64,000 bases of DNA from Chromobacterium sp. IIBBL 290-4 (GTDB taxonomy: Bacteria > Pseudomonadota > Gammaproteobacteria > Burkholderiales > Chromobacteriaceae), in NCBI RefSeq assembly GCF_024207115.1, contig NZ_CP100128.1, forward strand, positions 3,472,001 through 3,536,000. Direction: 5' to 3'. Shown here piece after piece: positions 19,998 through 30,031 of the stretch (position 1 is the first letter of the stretch; the number at the start of each line of letters is the position of its first letter). The position numbers were made by a program, and so were the translations under genes. The notes under the pieces were generated by a model. The model was not told the DNA's origin. It made no database searches and saw only the letters and a program-made list of their open reading frames with translations.

Positions 19998-21632
19998 TCA
20001 GAAACCGGAGTGGCTGCCGATGAAGGTGTTCAGGTTGGCGACGTTCAAGCTGCCCCAGCCGGTAGCGTAATCCCAGCTGGCGGTGGCTTTGTAGCTGCCG
20101 TTATTGCCGCTGGTCACGTCGTGGTACAGCGACGGGTTGGCCTTGAAGTACTGATAGATGGCCGGGTTCGGCGATACCAGGCTATTGCCGTGCGCGGACT
20201 GGATACGCGCCCAGAAGCCGGTGAACAGCGGAGCGGCCAAGCTGGTGCCGCCGATTTGCTGCTGAGCGCCTTGAACGATAACCAGGGCGCCGCTGTTCGG
20301 GTCGGCGTCGAAGGACACGTCCGGCACGCCGCGCTTGGTCTTGGAAGTGGTCAGCACGCCGGCCTTGGTTTGCCAAGACGGAGCAGCCTCGATGACGCTC
20401 GGGCCGCCGCCGGTGCCGTTCCACACGCTTTCCGACGAGTACTTGGTGGTGCCGCTGGTACTCAACGTGGTGCCGCCGATGGCGATCACGTAGGGCGAAG
20501 TCGCCGGGTAGCTCTGGCCTGAGGTGCTGCCGCACTCGGCGGAGCCGGAGTCGCCAGTGGAGATGGAGAAGGTTTGGCCTTGCGCGACGGCAGTCTGGAA
20601 TATCTGGTCGTCGGAAGCGATGGTGCCATCGCTTTGCGCATCGCGCTCGCACTCGCCCAGCGAGACGTTGATCACCTTGGCCGAACCGTCGCTGACTGCC
20701 GAATTGTAGGCGGCGGTGATGTCGGCGTTGGTCATCGAGGTGGCGACATAGAAGTTCAGCTGTTGCAATGCGCCGCCTGCGGCAGCCAGGATGTCCTGGC
20801 TATCCAGGTTCCATTCGCCGATGCCGTCGGTGTCGGACGAAGCGTCGCCCGCATTGATCACATTGGTTTGCACGTAGCTGTAGCCGGCCGCATCTTCGAA
20901 CTGCTGCAGGTCTTGCAGCGTCTGGGTCAGATCGCCCTCGGAAATGATGCCGACGGTGGTGTTGCTGGCCGGGGGCAGGCTGCTGGCGTTATAGATCAGC
21001 GGGAAGTCAGTCGGGTTGTGTCCCACCGCGCTATTGGTCTTGGCCGAGGCCAAGGTCTTCAAGCCGCTCTTTTGCAGAGTGGTGTGGAAGGTATGCACGG
21101 TTTGCAGGCCATGGACGGCCAACACAATGTCGCCCAGCGATTGCGGCACTTGAGCGGCGCTGGCGTTGGCGATGGCTGCGCGACCGCTTACGTTGACATG
21201 GCGCAGCGAAGTATTGAACGCAGTCTTGGCGGTGGCGGCGCTGCCGTCGGCGCTAATCAGCAAGCGGTTGGGCGCGACCTTGATATTGCGGAAGCCGGCC
21301 TTTTGCAGGTGGGCGACAACCTTTTGCACTTGCGCTTCGGTCGGCGCGAACTGGGCGACGAACTCGGCCGGGGTCAAGGTCTTGTGGCTGGTGCCGGCCA
21401 GCAGGCTGTTGGTGAGGGCGTCCAGCTTGTTCTTGTTGCGTACTTTCAGCGTCACGGCTACATGCACGGATTGACCGGCGGCAACTTGAGCGCTGGCGCT
21501 GTTGGAGCTGGCGAAGGCGCTGACCAGCGGGTGCGCTTGAGTGGCGGTGTTTACCCACGGCTCAGCGGCATGGGCGGCCAGACCGAACAGGCTGGCGATG
21601 GTCAATGCGATAGCGTGCTGTTTAACGAACAT
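19998..21632 (-). CDS. Secreted S53 family serine-carboxyl protease, paralogue
   Basis: 544 residues: a signal peptide cleaved near AHAA (about 23), a propeptide of about 180 residues, and a catalytic domain from about 208 (TDFPLIYNA). Catalytic residues are Glu273 and Asp277 (EWNLD), oxyanion Asp361 (STGDSG) and Ser464 (GGTSLAAP). The two paralogues share long identical blocks (TTSKTKRGVPD, FDADPNSG, GGTSLAAPLFTGFW) but differ in the propeptide and surface loops, as expected after duplication and divergence in specificity or activation. A strong ribosome site (AGGAGAAA) precedes the ATG. The gene diverges from the TonB receptor at 22394 across a 761-base AT-rich region. Confidence 0.93.
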   Translation of the reverse strand: MFVKQHAIALTIASLFGLAAHAAEPWVNTATQAHPLVSAFASSNSASAQVAAGQSVHVAVTLKVRNKNKLDALTNSLLAGTSHKTLTPAEFVAQFAPTEAQVQKVVAHLQKAGFRNIKVAPNRLLISADGSAATAKTAFNTSLRHVNVSGRAAIANASAAQVPQSLGDIVLAVHGLQTVHTFHTTLQKSGLKTLASAKTNSAVGHNPTDFPLIYNASSLPPASNTTVGIISEGDLTQTLQDLQQFEDAAGYSYVQTNVINAGDASSDTDGIGEWNLDSQDILAAAGGALQQLNFYVATSMTNADITAAYNSAVSDGSAKVINVSLGECERDAQSDGTIASDDQIFQTAVAQGQTFSISTGDSGSAECGSTSGQSYPATSPYVIAIGGTTLSTSGTTKYSSESVWNGTGGGPSVIEAAPSWQTKAGVLTTSKTKRGVPDVSFDADPNSGALVIVQGAQQQIGGTSLAAPLFTGFWARIQSAHGNSLVSPNPAIYQYFKANPSLYHDVTSGNNGSYKATASWDYATGWGSLNVANLNTFIGSHSGF

Positions 21633-22393
21633 CCTGATTTCTCCTCTTGCAGATGTAGAGTCGAGTCGAGCCTATGCTCTTCTCATTAAATGTCTGGTCC
21701 TGATCATTCTGTTAGAGACTGTTTGTGATCATGTGTGCCAGTTTGCCGCCTGTCGCAAGATGTGCCGTTTTGCGCATTTGGTGGTTAATGGATAATTGAA
21801 ATGAATTTAAAATGCCAAGTGAATTAACATAAATTCACATCTGATGACTCATGTAAATGAATTGGAAACAAAGTTGCTTGTTTTAGGTCAAGGAATCTTA
21901 TTTAAAGATAGGGTTTGGGAAGCGATCAGGATGGCTGCGCAGGATATTACTTAGCGGCACTTATGAGGGAAATTCATATTTTTTTTGAGCAAAATTCATG
22001 CATGCGCACGACCCAGGTGGATTGGAAGTGAAGTGTTTATGCAACAGCCTCTCTGTTTTGTATGCATAAATACAACAGGCTGGTAGTCGGAAATGCATGG
22101 ATGCAAAGAACTCTATGGGTAGGGTGGTAAATACTGCAGAAGGGTTAATGCAATCTTGATTTGTTAAGTTAATGAATTGTAAAGGTAAAAAAACTCATGG
22201 GCTGTCGGTTTACTTGGGATGTGAGTGATTTCTATACATGTTTTTACATGTGATTTGGTAAATGAGCATTGACGGTACTCATTACAAACTTTCACACTCA
22301 GAGAGCCACTTGCCACAAGACGTCTGCATGAGTTCCTCTGCAAAAAGACTCGGAGAGTAAAGAGGCCTTCTACAAAAGGGATTTGGAGAAAAT
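21633..22393. promoter_or_regulatory. AT-rich divergent control region between protease and TonB receptor genes
   Basis: A 761-base non-coding stretch, much richer in A+T than its surroundings. It holds a GTGAATT-N6-AATTCAC inverted repeat (21819-21838) and several further TGAATT/AATTCA half sites (near 21803, 21856, 21972, 21994 and 22173). A doubled palindrome ACATGT-TTTT-ACATGT (22236-22251) lies about 145 bases before the receptor ATG. TTGACG near 22266 is a possible -35, but the matching -10 is poor. No gene is supported here. The size and half sites suggest dual regulation of the two divergent genes. Confidence 0.45.
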
Positions 22394-24979
22394 ATGAATT
22401 ACAAGAGAAAGACGCTGGTAGTCGCGTTGTCGCTGATTGGCGGCATGACCTACGCTCAGCTTGCGCATGCAGATGATTCGGACGGCAGCTCGCTGCAACG
22501 GGTGGATGTGATTGGTTCACACATCAAGCGTATGAAGGATGAAGGCGCCAATCCGGTGACGTCGGTAAAGGTGGATGACCTGACCAAGCAAGGGTTGACT
22601 TCGGTTGAGCAGGTTGTGAACGCGCTGGCGGGCAATCAGAGCAATGTCGGCTCTAGCAATAGCGTTGGCTCCGGCACTGCTGGCGCCGCCTATGCAAACC
22701 TGCGCGGCATGGGCCAGCAATATACCTTGGTGCTGCTGGATGGCCGTCGCATCGCCTACCATCCTTTCGATGGCACCGCACCCGACTTGAACTCCATCCC
22801 GTTGACCGCGATTGAGCGTGTCGATGTGCTGCGCGGCGGCGCTGCGGCCATTTATGGCTCAGATGCGGTCGGCGGCGTAATCAACTTCGTCACCAAAAAG
22901 ACGATGGAAGGCCTGAGTGTCGGCGGCGATTTCACCAAGCCGCAGCGCAAGGATGGCAAAGAGCATAGTTTTGATGTGTCTTATGGCTATGGCAACCTGA
23001 ACAAAGACGGCTTCAATGTCTTCGGGACGGCAACCTATCAGAAGACGGATGCCATTTTCACGCCGGATCGCGATTTCGCCTCTGCCATCACTTATGGCAC
23101 CCGCGCCAGCGCCAGCTCTTATCCGGGTAACTATCTGATTCGTTTCCCGCATGGCCAGGGCGCTCCCATCAGCGTGGCACCCAGCTCCTATCCCAACTGC
23201 CCGGCGCCGACTGTGGCGCAGGTCACTACTAGTGGTCCGCAGTGTTCTACATATACTCAACCCTATTTGAGCATACAGCCAGAAACTGAGCAGGTTTCTG
23301 CCTTGGCCAAGGCTACGATGCTGATAGGTGATAATCACCAGTTGTCCGCAACCTATAATATCACCAGAACCAAGACCGACTCTTCGACTGCGCCGGCCCC
23401 GACTGGCGGCGAGTTCCTGTTGCCGAATGGCACTCAGAACATTTACACGCCTGGCGCTCAGGGCATCGCGCCCGAGTTCAGAACGATTCCGCTTGGCCCT
23501 CGCATCACCGAGTCGGTTACTACGACTCAAAAGTTCCAGTTGAACCTGGAAGGCCAGTTGGCTGGCTGGGATTATCGGACCGGAGCCGGCTATTCCCAGA
23601 GCTATGCTGCCGAAGAGCTCAAGAGCGGCTTTGTCAGCATCAATGGCATGGAAAATCTGTACTTGAGCAATCAGATCAGTCTGGTTACAGGCTTGCCGGT
23701 AAATAATGGCGTCTTGCAGTCTGCGAGCATCGCCGGCCATCTGGATGATGGCAAGTATACGATGGCTGGCGCCGACTTCAGCTTGAGCAAGGAGGTGTTG
23801 CAATTGCCGGCGGGCATGTTGGCGATTGCGGTGGGCGGCGAAGTGCGTCATGACACGCTGGCTCGCAATTTCAACTATCCCGTCAGCACCCAGGCGATTG
23901 GTCCTGGCGATGATGGGGCGTTAAATACATCCGGCAATCGTACTGTGTCGGCTTTGTTCGCCGAGGCGGATGTGCCTATCATCAAGGGCCTGGATGGCAA
24001 GGCTGCGGTGCGTTATGACCACTACAACGATGTGGGCGATACGATCAACCCGGAACTCTCGCTGCGTTATCAGCTGTCGCCTAAGGTCTTGCTGCGCACT
24101 TCCGCCAGCACCGGCTTCCGCGCGCCTTCGCTGTATGACATGTATCAGCCCAATCAGGAGCAATTGACGGCGAATTACTATCCGGATCCTAAGGCATGCC
24201 CCAGCATGGCTTGCAAGGGCACGATGCAGGATTATCTGCAAACTGGCGGCAATACCCACCTGAAGCCTGAGAAGACCTCCTCCTTGTCCGTAGGCATGGT
24301 GATTGAGCCGATCAAGAACATGACTGCCAGCGCCGACCTCTGGTGGACCATGATCAAGGATCAGATCAATAATATGGGGAACTATGAACAGACTCTGTTC
24401 ACTCCTCAGTTCTCCAATCTGTGGTTCTACGATGCCAAGGGCAATCTGGTTGGCACTGCCACAACTCAGAATATGGGCAATGTCAGCACGGCGGGTGTGG
24501 ATGTGGACTTCCGCTGGGATTTGCCGCACACCAACTATGGCAATTTCGGCGTTGAGTTGAGCGGCACCTATTTGAGCAAGAGCATGTGGCAGTCCTACAC
24601 GGGCAGCGATTATGTAAGCAATCTTGCGCAATATGGTTCGCAAAACCAGCCGGCATTCCGTTGGCAGCACAATCTGACTTTCAACTGGTCTCAAGGCGCA
24701 TGGAGTGCATTGCTCAGCCAGACGTATAAGTCGGGTTATGTCGATGCGAACGCGGATGCTAATAACAATGAGTATGATGTCAAGCCGTATTCCACTTGGA
24801 ACCTGTCGGGAACCTACAAGTGGGATAAGCACCTGACCCTGACGGCCGGCGTGCGTAATCTGTTTGATCAACTGCCGCCGTATAGCAACCAGACTTTTAC
24901 TTTCCAATCCAACTACGATCCGCGCTTTACCGATCAGGTTGGCCGCGCTTACTTCATGAAGTTCAATTACAAGCTGTAA
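22394..24979 (+). CDS. TonB-dependent outer membrane receptor
   Basis: 861 residues with a signal peptide (MNYKRKTLVVALSLIGGMTY, ending near AHA), a TonB-box-like segment LQRVDVIGSHIKR and a plug domain (VEQVVNALAGNQSNV; YANLRGMGQQYTLVLLDGRR; VDVLRGGAAAIYGSDAVGGV). A beta-barrel of 22-strand type ends YFMKFNYKL. It imports a ligand across the outer membrane using TonB energy. The GSxIKR N-terminal style and the NLFDQLPPYSNQ C-terminal motif are shared with the receptor at 37594, so both belong to one family, often found with proteases in proteobacteria; peptide import is inferred. The gene is preceded by TTTGGAG. The adjacent divergent gene encodes a secreted protease. Confidence 0.92.
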   Translation: MNYKRKTLVVALSLIGGMTYAQLAHADDSDGSSLQRVDVIGSHIKRMKDEGANPVTSVKVDDLTKQGLTSVEQVVNALAGNQSNVGSSNSVGSGTAGAAYANLRGMGQQYTLVLLDGRRIAYHPFDGTAPDLNSIPLTAIERVDVLRGGAAAIYGSDAVGGVINFVTKKTMEGLSVGGDFTKPQRKDGKEHSFDVSYGYGNLNKDGFNVFGTATYQKTDAIFTPDRDFASAITYGTRASASSYPGNYLIRFPHGQGAPISVAPSSYPNCPAPTVAQVTTSGPQCSTYTQPYLSIQPETEQVSALAKATMLIGDNHQLSATYNITRTKTDSSTAPAPTGGEFLLPNGTQNIYTPGAQGIAPEFRTIPLGPRITESVTTTQKFQLNLEGQLAGWDYRTGAGYSQSYAAEELKSGFVSINGMENLYLSNQISLVTGLPVNNGVLQSASIAGHLDDGKYTMAGADFSLSKEVLQLPAGMLAIAVGGEVRHDTLARNFNYPVSTQAIGPGDDGALNTSGNRTVSALFAEADVPIIKGLDGKAAVRYDHYNDVGDTINPELSLRYQLSPKVLLRTSASTGFRAPSLYDMYQPNQEQLTANYYPDPKACPSMACKGTMQDYLQTGGNTHLKPEKTSSLSVGMVIEPIKNMTASADLWWTMIKDQINNMGNYEQTLFTPQFSNLWFYDAKGNLVGTATTQNMGNVSTAGVDVDFRWDLPHTNYGNFGVELSGTYLSKSMWQSYTGSDYVSNLAQYGSQNQPAFRWQHNLTFNWSQGAWSALLSQTYKSGYVDANADANNNEYDVKPYSTWNLSGTYKWDKHLTLTAGVRNLFDQLPPYSNQTFTFQSNYDPRFTDQVGRAYFMKFNYKL

Positions 24980-25022
24980 ACGCGCAAGTCCACCCGGCGG
25001 GTGGCTATCGTGGTCAGTTTGA

Positions 25023-25058
25023 GCAGCCCTGTCAGGCTTATGCCTGCGGGGCTGTTTT
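25023..25058 (+). terminator. Rho-independent terminator after the first TonB receptor gene
   Basis: CAGCCCTGTCAGGC pairs across a TTAT loop with GCCTGCGGGGCTG (two interruptions), followed by TTTT. Confidence 0.7.
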
Positions 25059-25269
25059 CTATTGGCGCAGGGGGCTACGTGCTGCCTGAAGCCTATGCAA
25101 GAAGAAATTTCATTGGGAATGAACGACTCAGTACAAAGATTGTCGATGCTTGTGGCATACTTCTGAGTGGAGGAACGCGCGGGAGCTTGCAAAATGCTAC
25201 TCTCCACGGTCGTTGATGGAAAAGACTAATAAACCAGAGATCGTTATCGATCCAAGCTTGAAAAACCTT

Positions 25270-26373
25270 ATGAACACACGTCTTAGTTTGATCGCCGCCT
25301 TGATCGCTATCTCGCTGGCAGCTTGTAGCGATGGCAATGCCGATACGGGCGCGCATGAGAAAAAGCAGCCAGTCATCGTCCGGCAACTGTCCAGCCTGGA
25401 TGTGATCTGGGCTGCGCCAAAGCCGCTTGCCGCGACTTTGCCCTTCACCGGCGCGCTGAATGCGCTGTCCACCAGTTCCTTGGCTTCGGAGGTCGATGCC
25501 CGGGTGAGGGATGTCTCTGTGCGCGAAGGCGAGAGGGTTCGCAAAGGGCAGCTTTTGGCGGTGCTGGATACCGAGGTGCTGGGGCAGTCGGTGGAAGAGC
25601 AAAGCGCGCAGTTGGACAATACCAAGGCGCGGTTGAAGCTGGCCAAAGTGAAGCTGGACAAGCAGAAGGAACTGCTGGACAAGGGTTTTATTTCCCAGGT
25701 CGCGTACGACGAGCTGGAGAGCGATTACCGGGTAAAGGAGGGCGAAGTCCGCGCGCAAGCGTCGCAGTTGGCCAGGGCCAAGCGGCAGTTGAGCGATACC
25801 CAGGTGAAAGCGCCGATAGACGGCGTGGTGTATGAGCGCAAGATCAATCCGGGCGAGGTGGCCAACCGCGGCATGAAGTTGTTCTCGCTTGCGGATCTGT
25901 CGGTGATGGAAGTGGCGGCGACCGTGCCTGCGCGCGCGGTTGCGCAATTGAAAGAAGGGCAGGAGGCGCGGTTCCGGGTGGATGGAAACCAAGAGCAGAT
26001 CATCGGCAAAGTGGTCCGCATCAACCCGGTGGCGCAAAGCGGAACCCGCAGTTTCACCTTGTATGTCAGAGTGGATAATCGCGATGGCAGGCTGAAGGCG
26101 GGGCAGTTCGTCACCGGCGGCGTGGTGTTGCGCAATATCGATCATCAAATGGTGCTGCCGGTTACCGCTGTTCACGATCTCAATGCGAAGCCCTGGGTGA
26201 TCGTGGTGCAGCAGGGCAAGCTGGTCAAGCGGCCGGTTGCGGTATTGTTGAACTCGGACAGCGAGCGCCAAGTGGCGGTGAGCGGCGTCTCGGCCGGCGA
26301 GCCGGTGCTGGCGGTGGAGTTGCTGGGCGTGAAATTGGGCGATCCGGTGAAGTTGCCGCCGGCCAAGGCATGA
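25270..26373 (+). CDS. RND efflux periplasmic adaptor (membrane fusion) lipoprotein
   Basis: 367 residues. A lipobox (LAAC, Cys19 after ALIAISL) marks it as an inner-membrane lipoprotein. Biotinyl-lipoyl halves flank an alpha-helical hairpin (EQSAQLDNTKARLKLAKVKL to KRQLSDTQVKAPIDG), then beta-barrel and membrane-proximal domains. It joins the RND pump to an outer membrane channel. The ATG at 25270 is chosen because it places the lipoprotein signal at the N-terminus; an in-frame ATG at 25216 would bury it. The RND gene follows 10 bases later. No TolC-like channel gene is in the window. Confidence 0.9.
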   Translation: MNTRLSLIAALIAISLAACSDGNADTGAHEKKQPVIVRQLSSLDVIWAAPKPLAATLPFTGALNALSTSSLASEVDARVRDVSVREGERVRKGQLLAVLDTEVLGQSVEEQSAQLDNTKARLKLAKVKLDKQKELLDKGFISQVAYDELESDYRVKEGEVRAQASQLARAKRQLSDTQVKAPIDGVVYERKINPGEVANRGMKLFSLADLSVMEVAATVPARAVAQLKEGQEARFRVDGNQEQIIGKVVRINPVAQSGTRSFTLYVRVDNRDGRLKAGQFVTGGVVLRNIDHQMVLPVTAVHDLNAKPWVIVVQQGKLVKRPVAVLLNSDSERQVAVSGVSAGEPVLAVELLGVKLGDPVKLPPAKA

Positions 26374-26383
26374 GGGGGCGGAT

Positions 26384-29300
26384 ATGTGGCTGACGCGAAT
26401 CAGTATCCGTAATCCTTATTTCGCCGCCGTGCTGATGATCGCGCTGGTGGTGCTGGGCCTGCTGGGCTGGCAGAAGCTGCCGGTCGAGGCCATGCCGGAG
26501 GTGCGCGCGCCGTTGTCGTTCATCGATACCTCTTACCCCGGCGCCTCGCCCGAGGTAGTGGAAACCGAGGTGTCGCGCCCGCTGGAAGAGGTGCTGAACA
26601 CCATTTCCGGCATCAAGGAAATCCGCTCTTATTCTATGGAAGGGCGGTCCACCGTGATCGTCACCTTCCAGTTCTCCGTGGATCCGGACAAGGCCCAGCA
26701 GCAAGTGCGGGAGAAGGTCTCCTCCGTGCAGGGCAGTTTCCGCCGCGAGGTCGGCGTGCCCTTCATCTCCGCGGCCGACAACTCCGATGAGGACGCGTTG
26801 GTGATAGCGGTGCTCAGCGATGCCAAGTCCATGCGCGCCACCACCTCCTGGGTGAATCAGGTGCTGAAAAAGCGGCTGCAGATGGTGCAGGGCGTGAGCC
26901 AGGTTTCCATCTCCGGCGGCGATCAGCGCGAGGTGAGGGTGCGTGTCGACCCGGTGCGCCTGGAGGCGTCCGGTTTGTCTGTGCCGGAGATCGTCAGCGC
27001 TTTGAAGGCGGCCAATCGAGATTTTCCGGCCGGTTCGGTGTCAACGGCCAGCCAGGAGTGGTCGGTGCGGGTGGCGGGCAAGCTGCGCAGCGTCGACGAC
27101 TTCGCCAATCTGGCGGTGGGTTACCGCAATGGCGCGCCGATTCGGCTTTCCGACGTCGCCGAGGTGGATGACGCCGCGGCGGACGCGACTACCTATGCCC
27201 TGATCGATGGCAAACCGGGTTTGTCGGTCAGCATCAAATCGGCTCGCGACGCCAATGTCGTGGATGTGGTGGCTGCGGTGAAGGAAACGATGGATGACCT
27301 GTCCCGCAGCAGGCCGGCCGGCATCAGCACGCAGTACATGTTCAATCAGGCCGACTATGTGAAGCGCTCGCTGGATACGGTGCAATCGACGCTGATCGAG
27401 GGCGTGGCGCTGACGGTGGCCATTGTGTTCCTGTTTCTGGGCAGTTGGCGCAGCACGGTGATTACCGGGCTGACATTGCCTGTGTCGCTGATCGGCACCT
27501 TGTTCGCGCTGCATGCCTTGGGCTTCACGCTCAATATCATGACGCTGCTGGCCTTGTGCCTGTCCATCGGCCTGCTGATCGACGACGCCATCGTGGTGCG
27601 CGAGAACATCGTGCGCCATGCCGGCCTGGGCAAGGGCCATTATCAGGCGGCGATGGAGGGGACGCAGGAGATAGGCCTGGCGGTGCTCGCCACGACCATG
27701 ACTGTGGTGGCGGTGTTCCTGCCGGTAGGCTTCATGGACGGCATGATAGGCAAGTACTTCCATCAGTTCGGCATCACCGTGACGGTGGCGGTGCTGATCT
27801 CGATGCTGGTCAGCTTTACGCTTGATCCGATGCTGTCGTCGATCTGGCACGACCCCCATCATCATGGCGACAAGCACCGCGGTCCGCTGGGCCGGATGCT
27901 GGACTGGTTCGAGTCTTCGCTGGATCGCTTGTCGGAACGCTACGGCGTGGCGATACGCTGGGCCTTGCGCCGCCGCAAGACCGTTCTGGCGCTGGCTTTC
28001 GCCATCACGGTGTCCAGCGTGCTGCTGGCGGGCATGGTGGGCGGCGAGATGATTCCAGAGGCGGACGAGGGCAAGTTCTCGCTCAGTTTTGAGACCGAGC
28101 CCGGCGCGACGCTGGATTACACCTTGCAAAAAGGCAAGGAACTGCAGCAGGCGCTGAGCGCCTTGCCGGAAATCAAATCCGTCAATATGACGGTGGGGCC
28201 TGGCAGCGATTTTGTGGCGGGGCGCAACTCCGGCAATATCACGGTTGATGTCGGCAATATCAAAACCCGCAAGCGCAGCCTGAACGCCATCATCGAGGAT
28301 GCGCGTCATAAGGTGATGCCGGTCGCCGGGGTGTCCATCAAGTCTTTCGGCAATGATCAGGGCAACGGCAAGCCTATCCGCATCGGCTTGCGCGGCTCGG
28401 ACTTCAATCAATTGAGCCGAGCGGCGATGATGGTGAAGGAGCGCCTGCAAAGCATCAAAGGCGTGCGCGATATTGAAACCAGCGCGGATAGCGGCGATCC
28501 ATCGTTGAATCTGGAGCTGAAGCGCGATGCGGCGGCCAATCTGGGCGTGGATCTGGAGCGGGTCGGCAGCACCCTTTCGGTATTGTTCGGCGGCAATGCG
28601 GCCACCACCTGGGAGGCTCCGGATGGAGAAAGCTATGATGTGATGCTGCAACTGCCCAAGGATGCCCGCCGGCAAGAGCTGCTGGACGAACTGAAAGTAG
28701 CCGGCGTGCCGGCGGCCGACGGTTCGGCCAATATGATTCCCTTGTCGGCGCTGGTGTCGGAAAAGACCGGCCTGAGCCCGCGGGTGATCAAGCGCACCAA
28801 TATGATGCGCGAGCTGATGGTGATGGCGGCGGTGCAGGGCAAGGACACGCATGCTGTCACTAAGGAAGCGGAGCAGGCGGTGCATCAGCTGCAATTGCCT
28901 CCCGGCGTGGAAGTGATTGAGCGCGGCATGCTCAAGGACATGAACGAGATGATGGTCAGCGCCATCACCGCCTTGTTGTTGGGCGTGGCTTTCATCTACA
29001 TGATTCTGGCGGCGCAGTTCCGCAGCTTCACGCTGCCGGTCAGCATCATGATGGCTTTGCCGCTGTCTTTTGTCGGCGTGTTCATTTCGCTGGCGCTGTG
29101 GGGCTCCACCATCAATATGTATTCGGTGATCGGCATCGTGATGCTGATGGGGCTTTCCGCCAAGAACGGCATTCTGTTGATCGACTTCGTCAATCAGGCC
29201 AGGCAGGAGGGCATGGAGCGGACCGAGGCCATCGTCAAGGCGGGGATGGTGCGGCTGCGCCCCATCATGATGACCAGCCTGGCGATGATTTTCGGCATGC

Positions 29301-29509
29301 TGCCCCTGGCCTTGAGCCATGCGGAAGGTTCGGAGGGCACCCGGACCATGGCGCACGCCATCATCGGCGGTCTGGTGACGTCTACCTTGCTGACGCTGCT
29401 GGTGGTGCCGGTGGTCTACACCTATCTGGATGGTTTGCGCGCGCGCATTCGCAGGCTGCTGCGCGGCAAGGCTGAGCCGGTCAAGCTGGATCCGGCGCTA
29501 GGCAAGTAA
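26384..29509 (+). CDS. RND family efflux permease (AcrB/MexB-like)
   Basis: 1041 residues, the family's usual size, with twelve predicted membrane helices and two large periplasmic loops. TM4 carries the proton-relay Asp pair in [15 protein letters not shown]. The N-terminus [20 protein letters not shown] and early motif [18 protein letters not shown] are typical of the HAE1-like branch that pairs with a lipoprotein adaptor. It exports hydrophobic or amphiphilic compounds from the periplasm or inner membrane using proton flow. It is co-transcribed with the adaptor. Whether it is functionally tied to the flanking uptake systems is unknown. Confidence 0.93.
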   Translation: MWLTRISIRNPYFAAVLMIALVVLGLLGWQKLPVEAMPEVRAPLSFIDTSYPGASPEVVETEVSRPLEEVLNTISGIKEIRSYSMEGRSTVIVTFQFSVDPDKAQQQVREKVSSVQGSFRREVGVPFISAADNSDEDALVIAVLSDAKSMRATTSWVNQVLKKRLQMVQGVSQVSISGGDQREVRVRVDPVRLEASGLSVPEIVSALKAANRDFPAGSVSTASQEWSVRVAGKLRSVDDFANLAVGYRNGAPIRLSDVAEVDDAAADATTYALIDGKPGLSVSIKSARDANVVDVVAAVKETMDDLSRSRPAGISTQYMFNQADYVKRSLDTVQSTLIEGVALTVAIVFLFLGSWRSTVITGLTLPVSLIGTLFALHALGFTLNIMTLLALCLSIGLLIDDAIVVRENIVRHAGLGKGHYQAAMEGTQEIGLAVLATTMTVVAVFLPVGFMDGMIGKYFHQFGITVTVAVLISMLVSFTLDPMLSSIWHDPHHHGDKHRGPLGRMLDWFESSLDRLSERYGVAIRWALRRRKTVLALAFAITVSSVLLAGMVGGEMIPEADEGKFSLSFETEPGATLDYTLQKGKELQQALSALPEIKSVNMTVGPGSDFVAGRNSGNITVDVGNIKTRKRSLNAIIEDARHKVMPVAGVSIKSFGNDQGNGKPIRIGLRGSDFNQLSRAAMMVKERLQSIKGVRDIETSADSGDPSLNLELKRDAAANLGVDLERVGSTLSVLFGGNAATTWEAPDGESYDVMLQLPKDARRQELLDELKVAGVPAADGSANMIPLSALVSEKTGLSPRVIKRTNMMRELMVMAAVQGKDTHAVTKEAEQAVHQLQLPPGVEVIERGMLKDMNEMMVSAITALLLGVAFIYMILAAQFRSFTLPVSIMMALPLSFVGVFISLALWGSTINMYSVIGIVMLMGLSAKNGILLIDFVNQARQEGMERTEAIVKAGMVRLRPIMMTSLAMIFGMLPLALSHAEGSEGTRTMAHAIIGGLVTSTLLTLLVVPVVYTYLDGLRARIRRLLRGKAEPVKLDPALGK

Positions 29510-29525
29510 GCAATCCGATAAACAA

Positions 29526-29554
29526 AGGCCCTGGAGTGTTCCAGGGCCTTTTTC
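29526..29554. terminator. Rho-independent terminator after the RND gene, formerly shared with the lipoprotein gene
   Basis: GGCCCTGGA, loop GTGT, TCCAGGGCC, flanked by AAA and TTTTT, so it can act in both directions. Before the IS landed 22 bases to its right, it would also have ended the convergent lipoprotein gene. Confidence 0.88.
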
Positions 29555-29576
29555 ATTGGGGCTTATTTATTGGCTG

Positions 29577-29602
29577 TGTCCCGTCCTGGAATAAGTTGAC
29601 AC
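29577..29602 (+). repeat. Left inverted repeat of the IS3-family element
   Basis: Pairs with the right end at 30892-30917; both contain the core GTTGACAC and GTCCTG blocks. Confidence 0.93.
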
Positions 29603-29629
29603 TTTTTCGCCGTAACGAAGGAGAGTCAC

Positions 29630-30031
29630 ATGGAATCAAGGATTAAACGTACCCAGCAAGACTACAGCCTGGCTTTTAAACTGTCGGTCGTAGAGCAGGT
29701 AGAAAAAGGCGAACTGACTTACAAAGAGGCGCAACGCCGCTATGGTATTCAAGGTCGTTCGACGGTGCTGGTATGGTTACGTAAGCACGGTTTGCAGGAC
29801 TGGAGTGCCCAGCCCTCCCGTAGCGCCCAGGGGATCGCGATGGGGAATCAAGGCAACAAGCCGCTGACGCCAGAACAGCGGATCAAGGAACTGGAAACCC
29901 AACTCAAAGAGGCCAATGAGAAGGCGCAGCTATTCGAAGCGATGCTTGAGGTCTTGAAGAAAGACTACGGGGTGCGCGTAGTAAAAAAGCCTTCGGGCAG
30001 GTCCTTGCCCAAAGGCTCGTCCAGGGGTTGA
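29630..30031 (+). CDS. IS3-family transposase OrfA (helix-turn-helix protein)
   Basis: 133 residues. The N-terminal helix-turn-helix (DYSLAFKLSVVEQVEKGEL, then YKEAQRRYGIQGRSTVLVWL) binds the terminal inverted repeats, and a leucine-zipper-like helix (RIKELETQLKEANEKAQLFEAML) follows. The stop overlaps the start of OrfB by four bases. In the zero frame it contains the slippery heptamer A AAA AAG at 29983-29989, allowing production of an OrfAB fusion transposase by -1 frameshifting. Confidence 0.92.
   Translation: MESRIKRTQQDYSLAFKLSVVEQVEKGELTYKEAQRRYGIQGRSTVLVWLRKHGLQDWSAQPSRSAQGIAMGNQGNKPLTPEQRIKELETQLKEANEKAQLFEAMLEVLKKDYGVRVVKKPSGRSLPKGSSRG
29983..30016 (+). promoter_or_regulatory. Programmed -1 ribosomal frameshift signal
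   Basis: A_AAA_AAG in the OrfA frame (codons 29984-29986 and 29987-29989) is followed at once by a stem-loop: GCCTT and GGGCA (29989-29993 and 29995-29999) pair with TGCCC and AAGGC (30006-30010 and 30012-30016). A one-base backward shift enters a frame with no stop codon up to and through OrfB. Confidence 0.82.

Noticed and set aside
21819..21838. GTGAATT-N6-AATTCAC as an ArgR box
   Set aside because: ArgR boxes have TGAAT and ATTCA four bases apart; here the gap is eight. Kept only as an unassigned inverted repeat.
25001..25216. 71-codon frame between the TonB receptor and RND adaptor genes
   Set aside because: It spans a terminator hairpin and has no ribosome site or recognisable sequence.
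25150..25269. Longer start for the RND adaptor
   Set aside because: It would place the lipoprotein signal about 40 residues inside the protein, which is not functional.
27041..29356. 771-codon minus-strand open frame opposite the RND gene
   Set aside because: Composition is dominated by His, Gln and Arg with no recognisable motif; the plus strand carries an unmistakable RND permease.
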